The notes under the pieces: generated by a model | Database searches by the model: none | What the model was told of the DNA's origin: nothing | Seen by the model: the letters and a program-made list of their open reading frames with translations, nothing else | Source: Magnetococcales bacterium | Lineage (GTDB): Bacteria > Pseudomonadota > Magnetococcia > Magnetococcales > Magnetaquicoccaceae | Reading direction: 5' to 3' | Length of the DNA: 48,163 nucleotides | Assembly (NCBI GenBank): GCA_015234115.1 | Contig: JADFWP010000020.1 | Coordinates: forward strand, 1 to 48,163 | Position numbers and translations under genes: made by a program | Part shown: one piece after another, positions 8,569-20,500 of the stretch | Position numbering within the stretch: position 1 is the stretch's first letter | How the letters are laid out: each line of letters begins with the position of its first letter

Positions 8569-11500
8569 ATGGCCCTGTCCGAATCCCCCCCCTCTCTGAG
8601 CGCCCGTCTCGCTCAACTTTCGCCGGCTCAACGGCAACTTCTCCTCGACAAACTGCGTGACGCCAAACGTCCGGCCTCTTCCTCTCCTGCGGGGGATTCC
8701 GGTCCGGCGCCTTTGTCGTTCGCCCAGCAGCGGTTGTGGTTTCTGGACCAGCTGGAAGGCGGCAGCGCCCATTACAACGAGGCCGTGATCCAGGAGATCC
8801 GGGGTCGGCTGCGGGTCGATCGGCTCGAACGCGCCTTGTTGGCCCTGGCCGGGCGTCATGGCGTGTTGCGCACCGCGTTTCCCGAAGTCGAGGAGGGGCA
8901 GGTGGTGCAGCAGGTGCATCCTGTGCCGGAGCGTCTGTTGGAGGTGATGGCGTGGTCGCATCTGCCCGCGGTCGAACAGGAGCGCGCCTGGCGCGAGCTG
9001 GCCGCGCAGGAGGCGCGCACCCCTTTTGATCTGGCGCGCGGGCCGGTGTGGCGGGCCAGGCTGGTGGTGTTGGCGGAAGAACGGTTCATCCTGATGCTGA
9101 CCATGCATCACATCGTGTGCGACAACTGGTCGGCCCGGATCGTGTTGCAGGAGTTGCTGACCTTTTATCGCCTGGCCTGCGCGGATCAGCCGCTTTTTCT
9201 GCCCCCTTTGCCGCTTCAGTATGGCGATTTCGCCCGCTGGCAACGGGCCTGGTGGCAGGGGGAGGTGCGGGCGCGGCAACTCGACTACTGGCGCCGGAAA
9301 CTGGCTGGCGCCCCGCCGTTGATCGCTTTGCCGACCGATTTTCCCCGTCCCCCCGCCCAGTCGTTTCAGGGGCAAGAGCTTGCCTTTGCGCTGGATCGCA
9401 CGCTCACGGCCCGTTTGACCGCCCTGGGCCGGAGCCACGGGGCCACGCCGTTCATGACCCTGCTGGCCGCCTTTGCCGTGCTGCTCTCCCGCTTTGGTGG
9501 GGGAGAGGATCTGGTGATCGGCACTCCGGTGTTCAACCGGCCACGGCGCGAAACCGAAGGGCTGATCGGATTTTTCATCAATACCCTGCTGTTGCGGCTG
9601 GATCTGGCGGATCAGCCGGATTTCATCACCCTGTTGCAACGGGTGCGCGCCACGACGCTGGAGGCGTTCGACCATCAGGAGACCCCGTTCGAGCAGTTGG
9701 TGGAGGCGTTGCAGCCCGAACGCAGTTTGAGTCATGCGCCGCTGTTTCAGGTGTTGTTCGTCTTTCACAATGCCGATGGTCCGGTGGCCGCGCTGGAGGA
9801 TCTGCAACTGACGCAAGTCGATGCCGGGCTGGCCACCTCGGCCAAGTTCGATCTTTCGTTGTATCTGGTGCAGGAGGCGGATGGCGCGCTGCATGGCCAT
9901 TGGGAGTATGCCACGGATCTCTTCGCCGCAACGACCGTGGCCCGTTGGAACGAATTTTTCGGCATGGTATTGCAAGGCGTGGCGGCGGATCCCGGGGTCG
10001 AGGTCGGGCGGCTCCCCTGGTTGTCGGCTGGCGCCAGGGCGGAGCTGTGGCGTTTGAGCGGTGACGAACCCCTTGATTTCCCGCAAGAGCGCGGGCTGCA
10101 TCACTGGTTCGAGGCCCAGGTCGGGGAGCATCCCCAGGCCGTGGCGGTGATCCATGGTCAGGAGGGGTTGCGCTATGACCAGCTCAATCGTTCCGCCAAC
10201 CGGCTGGCGCACGCGCTGCTCGAACGCGGCGCGGGGCCGGGGACGCTGGTCGGAGTCTGCCTGGAGCGCACGCCGGATCTGCTGATCGCCATTCTGGCCA
10301 TTTTAAAAACCGGTGCCGGTTATGTGCCGCTCGATCCCCGTTATCCTCGGGAGCGGTTGCGTCAGATGCTGGAGGGGGCGCGGGCGCGGTGGGTGGTGAC
10401 CCTGGCCGCCCTGGATCCGGTGTTGCCTGAATCCAGTGCCGAACGGATCTGTCTGGATCAGGAGGCGGCGCGGATCGCGGTGCAATCGGAAGACAATCCG
10501 GTCTGGTCGCAGCACGCCACCGGGCTGGCTTTGGTGATTTTCACGTCGGGTTCCACCGGATTGCCCAAGGGGGTGGCCATCACCCATCGCAGTGTCTCCG
10601 CGCTGCTGGCCTGGGCCTGGACCCGGTTTTCGGCAGAGGATCTGGCCAGGACGCTTTTTTCCACCTCGATCTGTTTTGATCTGTCGGTTTTCGAGATGTT
10701 TCTGCCGCTCAGCCGGGGGGCGACCCTCGTTCTGGCGGAAAATGCCCTGGCCTTGCCGGATCTGCCGGTCCGCGACCAGGTGACGTTGATCAATACCGTG
10801 CCTTCGGCCATGGCGGAACTGATCGCCCTGCGGGCGATTCCGGCCTCGGTGCGGGTGATCAATCTGGCCGGAGAGCCGTTGACCACCGCCCTGGCCGACC
10901 GGATCTATCACACCACGGGTGTGGAGCGGCTGTACAATCTTTATGGTCCCACCGAGGATACGGTCTATTCCACCTGGTTTCTGGTGCCCAGGGTGCGCCA
11001 TCCGCGCGTCACCATTGGTCGTCCCATTGCCAACACGCGGGTCTATGTGCTGGATCCGTTGCTGCAACCCACTCCGGTGGGGGTGCCGGGTGAGCTTTAC
11101 CTGGCCGGGGCCGGGTTGGCGTGGGGCTATCTGCATCAGCCGGAGCTGACCGCCGAGCGGTTTCTGCCGGATCCTTTTGTGCGGCAGCCGGGCGAACGGA
11201 TCTACAAGACCGGGGATCTGGTGCGTTTTCTGGCCAACGGGGAGCTGGAATATCTGGGTCGGCTCGATCATCAGGTCAAGCTCAACGGTTTTCGCATCGA
11301 GCTGGGGGAGATCCAGGCGGTATTGCTGCGGCAGCCGCAGGTGAAAGAGGCCGTGGTGGTGGTGTGGGGCGCGGGGGAGAGCCATCAACGGCTGGTGGCT
11401 TATGTGGTGCCTGCATCGGACGAGGTGGCGGAGCTGGCCGGGGTGTTGCGGCGTGCCGTGGCCGCCTGTTTGCCGGCCTACATGGTTCCGGCCCATGTCG

Positions 11501-14500
11501 TGGTGATGTCGGCGTTGCCTTTGACTCCGAACGGCAAGGTGGATCGCAAGGCGTTGCCGCCGCCGGTGCGGGAGGAGGGGGGTGCGGCGTCGGCGTTCGA
11601 GGCGCCGGTCACGCCGGTGGAGCGTGTCATGGCCGAACTCTGGTCCGATCTGCTGGGGCTGGACCGGATCGGGCGTCAGGACCATTTTTTTGCCCTTGGG
11701 GGCCATTCGTTGCTGGCCACCCGCTTGATTGCCCGGCTGCGCGACCGTTTTGGTGGCGACTGGAGCGTGCGGCAGTTGTTCGATGCGCCGGTGCTGGCGG
11801 ATCTGGCCCGACTGGTGGAAGCCTCCACCGCTGCGGTGCCGGTGGCGGACCCCATTGCGCGCGTGGCCCATGTCGGCGACGAAAGTCCTCTGTCGTTTGC
11901 CCAGGAGCGGTTGTGGTTTCTGGAGCGTCTGGGGGGTGGGGAGGCCGGGGTTTCGGCCTATCCGGTGGTGGCGGTGTTGCGGATTGTCGGGATGGTGCAG
12001 GACCGGGTATTGGAGCAGGCGCTGCAAGCGGTGCTGGAGCGTCATGCCCTGTTGCGGGCCGCGTTTCCGGAGGTGCGGGGGCGGCCGGTGATGCGTTTGC
12101 AGCCTGCGACCGGCTTTGGTTTGCAACGGATCGATGGTCGTGGCTGGTCGGATGAGGCGGTGACCGCCTTGATTCAAGAGCGGGTGCGGGTGCCGTTTGA
12201 TCTGGAGTCCGGCCCCTGTTGTCGTTTTGTCTGGGTGGAGCAGGACGAGACCGGGCACTGGCTGGCGGCGGTGTGGCATCATCTGCTGACCGATGGCTGG
12301 TCCCAGGGGATTTTCGTGCGCGAGCTGGCGTTGGCCTACGGGGCATTGCTGAAAGAGTCCGCCCCGGACTGGCCGGCCCTGCCCATTGACTACCGGGATT
12401 ATGTCGATTGGCAGCAGGGGCGCGACTGGAGCGCAGGGCTTGATTTCTGGCGGAAGCATCTGGAGGGCGCGCCCCCCACGCTGGAGTTGCCGCTTGCGCG
12501 TCCGCGTCCGGCGGTCAAGAGTTTTCGCGGAGCGACGGTGTTGTTTCAGGTTCCGGCAACCGAGGTGGCCGGATTGCGGGCGTTGGGAGAGCGGAGCGGG
12601 GTTTCGCTTTTCATGATTCTGTTGTCGGCCTTCGGGGTGTTGTTGCACCGCTATGGCCAGCAGGAGGATCTGGTGATCGGCACGCCGATTGCCAATCGCA
12701 ACCGCCGGGAGTTGGAGCCTTTGATCGGTCTGTTCGTCAACACCCTGGCGTTGCGGCTGCGGGTGCAGGGGGGACAACGGTTTGTCGAGCTGCTGGAGCA
12801 GACCCGTCAGCGTTGTCTCGACGCCTATGCCCATCAGGAAGTTCCGTTTGAGAAGGTGGTCGAGGCGCTGCAACCCGAACGCACCCTGAGCCAGACGCCG
12901 CTTTTTCAGGTGCTGTTCGCCTTGCAGAGCGTGGTCGAGGCGACGGATCTTTTTCCCGGTCTGTCGATCACCCCGGTGGAGTGGATGGCGGATACGGCCA
13001 AGTTCGATCTGGCGTTGCAGATGGAAGAGCGTCAGGATGGATTGTGGGCGCGGCTGGAATATGCGCTGGAGCTGTTCGATCCGCCGCTGATGGCGCGGCT
13101 TGCGGGTCATTATCTCACCCTGTTGGCGGCCATTGCGGCGGATCCTGCCTGCACGGTGGCCCGTTTGCCACTGATGCCTGCCGGGGAGCGGCGGGCCTTG
13201 TGGGTGGATGACAATGCCACCGCCACCCCTTATCCCCAGGAAAAGAGCATTGCCGCACTTTTTGAAGCGTGGGCCGAGCGCACCCCGGAGGCGGTCGCCG
13301 TCTGTTTTGGCGACGCATCGATCACTTACGCCACCCTGAACCAGCGCGCCAACCATCTGGCGGCGCGTCTGCGGGATTTGGGCGTGGGGCCGGATCAGGT
13401 GGTGGGACTTTTGACCGGGCGTTCCCTGGCCATGGTGGTGGGGGTGTTGGGGATTTTGAAAGCGGGCGGGGCCTATCTGCCGCTGGATCCCGATTATCCC
13501 CAGGAGCGGTTGGCCTATCTGTTCCAGGAGGCGGAACTCTCCGTGGTATTGGTTCAGGAGGGCGTGATGGCCCGTCTGCCCGCCACCGGGGCGACGTTGA
13601 TTGCTCTGGAAGAATACCAGGGGGCGCAGGCCGGCATGCTGGTCGAGAATCCGTCCCATATCTCCGGGCCGGATTCCCTGGCCTATGTGATGTACACCTC
13701 GGGCACGACCGGGGTTCCCAAGGGGGTGGCGGTGCCGCAAAAAGCGGTGGTGCGGCTGGTGCGCGACACCGACTATATCCGATTCGGGCCGGACGAGACC
13801 TTTTTGCAACTCGCCGCGCTCGCGTTCGATGCGGCCACCCTGGAGATCTGGGGGGCTTTGTTGAATGGTGGCCGGCTGGCGGTGATGGAGCCGGGTCCGT
13901 TCAGCCTGGAGGCGTTGGGACGGGCATTGCGGCGTTACGAAGTGACCACGTTGTGGTTGACGGCCGGATTGTTCCATCTGATGGTGGAGCAGCGGTTGGA
14001 GGATCTGCGCGGGGTCAGACAGCTTCTGGCCGGCGGGGATGTGCTGGGCGTGCCGCAGGTGCAGAAGGTGCGGCGCGCTTTTCCCGCAATGCGGCTGGTC
14101 AATGGTTACGGTCCCACGGAAAACACCACCTTCACCTGCTGTCACACCGTGACCGATCCGGATGGTCTGGAGGGATCGGTGCCGATTGGCCGTCCGATTG
14201 CCAACACGCGGGTTTATATTCTCGATGCGGCGGGCGAGCCGGTGCCGAGAGGGATTCCGGGGGAACTCCATGCTGCCGGGGATGGGTTGGCGCGGGGTTA
14301 TTTCAAGCAGCCTGGTCTGACGGCGGCGGCGTTCATCGATCATCCGTCGGGCGAGCGGATGTACAAAACCGGCGACCGGGTGCGGTTGCGGGAAGATGGC
14401 GCCATCGAATTTTTGGGCAGAGTGGATCGTCAGATCAAGATCCGGGGCTTCCGGGTGGAGCCTGGCGAGATCGAAGCCGCTCTTGCGGCCCATCCTTTGG

Positions 14501-17500
14501 TGCGGGCCTGTGCCGTGGTGGTGCAGGGTGGAGACCGGTTGGTGGGATATGCGGTGTTGACCCGTCCCGAGCCGGAGGCCGCGGCGTTGCTGCGGGAGGA
14601 TCTGCGCGGCAAACTGCCGCCTTACATGGTTCCGGCGGCGCTGGTCATGCTGGAGTCCATGCCGTTGACGGCCAACGGCAAGGTGGATCGCGCGGCCTTG
14701 CCGGAAGTGGCATTGGCGCCCGCTGCTCCTGACGTCTCCGATCTGACCCCCACCGAGGCCATGCTGGCCGGGGTCTGGTGTCAACTGCTGGGGCTGGAGC
14801 AGGTTGGCCGCAGCGGGGATTTCTTTGCGTTGGGGGGGCATTCGTTGCTGGCCACCCGGCTGGTCTCCCGGATGCGCGAATTGTTCGGGGTCGAGGTGGC
14901 GATGCGGCGGCTGTTTGCCGATTCCACCTTGTCGGGTGTGGCGCGCGCCGTGGAGGAGGCGCGTCAGGAGCGGGTGGGTCTGGTGAAGCCTCCGCTGCGT
15001 TCCTGCCAGTTACCGTGGAACTCCCGTCAGGGAGGTCCACGGTCGGGGGGTGAGGGGGAACTCCCCCCATCATGCCAGTTGGCGGGCGATGGCCCGTTGT
15101 CCTTTGCCCAGGAGCGTTTGTGGTTCCTGCATCAACTGGAGCCGGACAATCCTTTTTACAACATTCACTTCGGGTTGCGTCTCACCGGTCGTCTGGAGGT
15201 CGCTGCCCTGGAGCGCGCCCTGACCGGACTGCATGCCCGTCATGCCATGCTGCGGGCGATTTTCCCGGTGCAAGAGGGGCGGGCCGTGCTGCGGATTCTG
15301 CCCCTTCAGCCGGTGGCGTTGTGGTGCGAGGCGCTGCCCGACACGCCGGAAGCCATCGAGGCCGCAGGCCGGGCCCATGGAACCGCCCCCTTTGATCTGG
15401 CGCAAGGGCCATTGGCCCGTTATCGGTTGCAGTCGGATGGCGGGGAGGTGCATGTGTTGTGGGTCACCATGCACCACATCATTGCCGATGGCTGGTCGAT
15501 TGGCGTGTTGATCCGCGAGCTTTCCGCGCTTTACGGGGCGTTGGTGCAGGGGCGGGATCCGGCCCTGCCCGTGTTGGCCATCGATTATGTCGATTTCATC
15601 CACTGGCAGCGCGGCTGGTTGCAAGGCGACCACCTGGAGGCGGAGCTTGATTTCTGGCGGCAACGTTTTGCCGGGGAGATTCCGGTATTGCGTCTGCCCA
15701 CGGACCGCCCCCGGCCTGCCCGGCAGAGTTTTCGTGGCAGTTCGGTGCGGTTTGATGTGGACCAGGCGCTTTCGGTCGCTCTGCTCGACTTGAGCCGCAG
15801 ACAGGGGGTGACCCTGAACATGACCCTGCTGGCGGTCTTTGCCGTGTTGTTGTCCCGTTACAGCGGCCAGAAGGATCTGGTGATCGGCTCTCCCATTGCC
15901 AACCGCAATCAGGCCGAGTTGGAGCCGGTGATCGGATTTTTTGTCAACACCCTCGCCTTGCGGCTCGATCTGACCGGCGATCCCACCTTTTTGCAGCTTC
16001 TGGAACGGGTGCGGGGTGTGGCGTTGGAGGCGTATGACCATCAGGATCTGCCGTTCGAGAAGCTCGTGGACGGGTTGAAACTGGTGCGGGATTTGAGCGG
16101 CAATCCGCTGTTCCAGGTGATGTTCGCCTTGCAGAACGCCAGCCGGGAGGTTCTGGCATTGCCCGGATTGCAGGTGGAACTGCTCGATGCGCGCCGTTTT
16201 GCGGCCCAGTTCGATCTGGTGCTGGATCTGTGGGAGGGGGCTGCGGGTCTGGTCGGGGTATTGGAGTTCAACACCGATCTGTTTGATCTGGCCACGATCG
16301 AGCGGATGACGCGCCACTATCAGACCTTGCTGAAAGGCGTCGTGGCGCAACCGGACGGGAGGCTCGGCGCGTTGCCGTTGCTGGACGAAGCCGAAACGCG
16401 CTTGATGCTGCCGATCTGGCATGGTCCCGAACGGCTCTTTGACGTGCACAAGGGGCTGCACCACCGCATCGAAGCGCAGGCGCTGCGCACGCCGCAACGG
16501 ATCGCGGCCCGTCATCGGGAGGAGGCCGTCGATTACGCCACCCTGAATGGCCGCGCCAATCGTCTTGCGCACAGGTTGCGTGCCGCCGGGGTGCAGCCGG
16601 GCGAGGTGGTGGCCATTCTTTTGGAGCGCAGTGTGGAATCGCTGGTGGCGATGCTGGCCATTCTGAAAGCGGGCGGGGCCTTTCTGCCGCTGGATCCGGC
16701 CTATCCGCCTGGGCGCATCCGCTACATGCTCGAAGACAGCGCCGCCGCCACCCTGATCACCCGTGGCGCGAGCGGTCTGGTCGCCGCCCGGACCATCCGG
16801 CTCGACGATCCCGTTTTGCAGGCGGAAATGGCTGCGTTGTCTTCTGAAAATCCGGAACTGGCCGTGGCCGGCAGTGCCCTGGCCTATGTGCTTTACACCT
16901 CCGGCTCCACGGGGCTGCCCAAGGGGGCCATGGTACGCCACGACGGGGCGATCAACCATATCGATGCCCAGGTCGAAGAGTTGGCCATGCATGCGGGCAC
17001 GGCTTTTCTGCAAAGCGCGCCTGCCTCATCGGACATCTCGGTGTGGCAGTTTCTGGGACCGCTGCTGATCGGCGGCTGCACCGTGATCGTGGATTATGCC
17101 GTGCTGCTCGATGCCACCTTGCTGGCAGCGGAGTTGCGGCGTCAGCGGGTGACGTTGATCGAACTGGTGCCCGCGGCCCTGAAGGCGCTGCTCGATCATC
17201 TGGAGTCCGAGGGGGGTGCGGGTCTGCCGAGCCTGGAGATGGCCATGGTGACCGGTGAAACCGTGCCGGTGCCGTTGGCGCGGCAGTGGTTCGGGGTGTT
17301 TCCGCAGGTGCCGCTGGTCAATGCCTATGGTCCCACCGAGGCGGCGGACGATATTTGTCAGCATGTTTTGCGTGCGTCGCCGGATGCGGCGTGTCTGAGC
17401 GTGCCGATTGGCAAGACCCTGGCCAATCTGGCGATTTTTGTCGTGGACGAGTGGTTGAACCGGATGCCGATCGGGGTGCCGGGCGAGATTTGCGTGGCGG

Positions 17501-20500
17501 GAATCGGGGTGGGTCCAGGCTATTGGCGCCACCCGGAGCGCACCAGGGAATCCTTTGTGGCCAATCCCTACGCCACCCATGCCCACGATGCGGTGCTGTA
17601 TCGCACCGGCGATCTGGGGCGCTGGCGGGCGGATGGGGTGTTGGAGTTCATGGGGCGGCTCGATCATCAGATCAAGTTGCGCGGTTTTCGCATCGAGTTG
17701 GGGGAGATCGAGGCGGTGTTGGCCCGTCATCCTTTGGTGCGGGAGGCGGCGGCTTTGCTCTGGGAAGAGGCGGATGGCGAAAAACGGCTGGTTGCCTATG
17801 CGGTCGGGGATTATCAAAAGGCTGCCGAAGAGCCGTTGCGCGGCGAGCAGGTGGCCCTGTGGCAGGCGTTGCACGAAAACAGCTATGCCGATTCATCGGG
17901 CCGGATCGATGGGGATCCCACCTTCAATACCATTGGCTGGGACAGCAACTATACCGGTCTGCCGCTCTCCACGGTCGAGATGCGCGAATATGTGGGTCTG
18001 ACCTGCGCGCGGATTCGGGAGTTGGGTCCGGGGCGGGTGCTGGAGATCGGGTGTGGCACGGGTCTGCTGATGTTTGCGCTCCTGCCCGATTGCCGCCACT
18101 ATCGCGGGTTTGACCTCTCCCAGACCGCGATCGATCAGTTGCGCGCGCTGCAACACGATCCTGCCTTGCTGGCCAGGGTGCCGGGACTGGCGGATGCCCG
18201 ACTGGAACGGCGCAATGCCGATGATTTCAGCGGGATCGAGGCCGGGTCGTTCGATACCGTGATGCTCTGTTCCGTGGTGCAGTATTTTCCCGGCATCGAT
18301 TATCTGGTGCGGGTGCTGGAGGGGGTGGAGCGGGTATTGGCGCCGGGCGGGGCGGTCTTTGTCGGGGATGTGCGTCGTCTGTCGCTGCTGGAGCCGTTTC
18401 ATGCCTCGGTGGAGTGGTTCAAATCCGGGGAGGAGACCACGGCGGCCAAGGTGCGGCAGCGGCTGATGCGGGAACAGGAGTTGGCCGTGGATCCGGCCTT
18501 TTTCTGGGCCTTGCGGAGCCGGTTGCCCCGGTTGCGCCATGTGGAGTTGCTGCCCAAGCGGGGCACGGTGCACAACGAGATGACCCGGTTCCGGTATGAT
18601 GTGGTGTTGCGTTTTGACGGCCCGGATGTCGAGGCGGCGTCGCTCTCCTGGCAGGTGTGGCACCCCGAACACCACAGACCCGAACAGATGCGCCGTCTGT
18701 TGCAAGACCCGGCCTGGGAGCCAATGGCGATTCGCGGCATTGCCAACAGCCGTTGCCAGGAGGCGCGCGCCTTGTCTGCCCGGTTGATGCGGCAGGACGC
18801 GCCCGAGTCGGAAACGGGCGTGGATCCGGAGGAGTACCAGGCGCTGGCGGCGGAGTTCGGTTGTTCGGTTGCCATGGCGCTCGATCCGGCCTCGCAGGAG
18901 AGCCGCTATCATCTGGTGGTGCGTCGGCCCGATCAGCCGCGCTGGTTTTTTCCGGCGCCCGAATTGGCCCCCCGTCCGTGGCGCTCTTTCGGGAACAATC
19001 CCTTGTTCGAAAAATGGGCCGGACGCATCACCGGGCAGATCCGGGAGCATCTGGCCGAAAGCCTGCCGGGCTACATGGTTCCCTCCCAGGTGATGGTGTT
19101 GGAAGCGTTGCCGCTCACTCCGAACGGCAAGATCGATCGTCTGGCGCTGCCCCGTCCGGAACGGTTGGCCGTGGGCGCCCAGCTCTGGGAGGCGCCCCAG
19201 ACTCCGGTCGAAACCGTTCTGGCCGAGATCTGGAGCGCGGTCCTGGGCTGCGAACGGGTGGGTCGTCGGGATCATTTCTTTGAACTGGGTGGCCACAGCC
19301 TGAAAGCCACGCAGGTGATCAGCCGCATCCATCAGCGTCTTGGGGTGGAGTTGCCCTTGCGGGATCTGTTCAATTTTCCGGTGCTGGCCGATCTGGCGGT
19401 CGAGGTGGCAGGGCGCGGGCGCACGGTCCAGGCCGCGATTCCGGCCCAACCGGATGCGGAAACCCATCCGGTCTCCCATGCCCAGCGGCGGTTGTGGGTT
19501 CTGTCGCGGATTCCTGCCGCTTCGGTGGCCTACAACATGCCCGGCGCGCTGCTTTTGACCGGTGCGCTGCAGCCGGAGGCGTTCGCCGAGGCTTTGCGGC
19601 AACTGGTCGCCCGTCACGACTCCTTGCGCACCACCTTCGTGAGCCTGGATGGGGTGTTGCGCCAGAAAATCCATGCGGACCGGATTCCTGATCTGGAGTG
19701 GGTGGATCTGAGCGGGTTCGAGGCGCCGGAAGAGGCGGCCCGCGCCTGGATCCGGGAGGCGGCGCTCGTGCCGTTCGATCTGGAACAGGGGCCTTTGGTG
19801 CGGGTGGCGGTATTGCGCCTGGCGGCCTCCAGGGCCGTGCTGTTCGTCAATCTGCACCACATCATCTCCGATGGCTGGAGCGAAACCGTGCTGGTGCGCG
19901 AGTTTGTGCGGCTCTATGCCGGGTTGAGCCGGGGGCGCGCGATGGAGCTGCCCCGTCTGCGGATCCAGTACCGCGACTATGCCCACTGGCAGAACCGTTT
20001 TCTGGAAGGGGAAGCCGGCCAACGATCCGCCCGCTACTGGCAGGCCCAACTGGCCGCTCCCCTGCCCACCCTCAATCTGCCCACGGATCGTCCCCGGCCG
20101 GCGATCAAGAGCTATCGCGGGGCAGAGTGGAGCTGTGTGCTCGATGCCGGGTTGGTCGAGGGACTCAATGCGTTGGCCCGTCTCCATCGGGCGAGTCTGT
20201 TCATGCTCCTGACCGCTCTGGTGCAGGTGCAACTGGCCCGTTACAGCGGTCAGGAAGAGATTCTGGTCGGCTGTCCGGTGGCCGGGCGGGATCATCCGGA
20301 TCTGGAAGGGCAGATCGGTTTTTATGTCAATACGCTGGTCTTGCGGGCGCGGGTACGGAGCGAGGAGTCGTTTGCAACTCTGCTGGATCAGGTGCGTGAC
20401 ACCGTTTCCCAGGCGCTGGAGCATCAATCCTATCCCTTTGACCGGCTGGTGGATGAATTGCGTCTGGAACGGGATGTCAGTCGCAATCCGTTGTTTGACG

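Noticed and set aside
10303-14841. Minus-strand open frame of 1512 codons
   Set aside because: Antisense to NRPS modules 1-2; Gln/His/Arg-rich composition, no recognisable domain.
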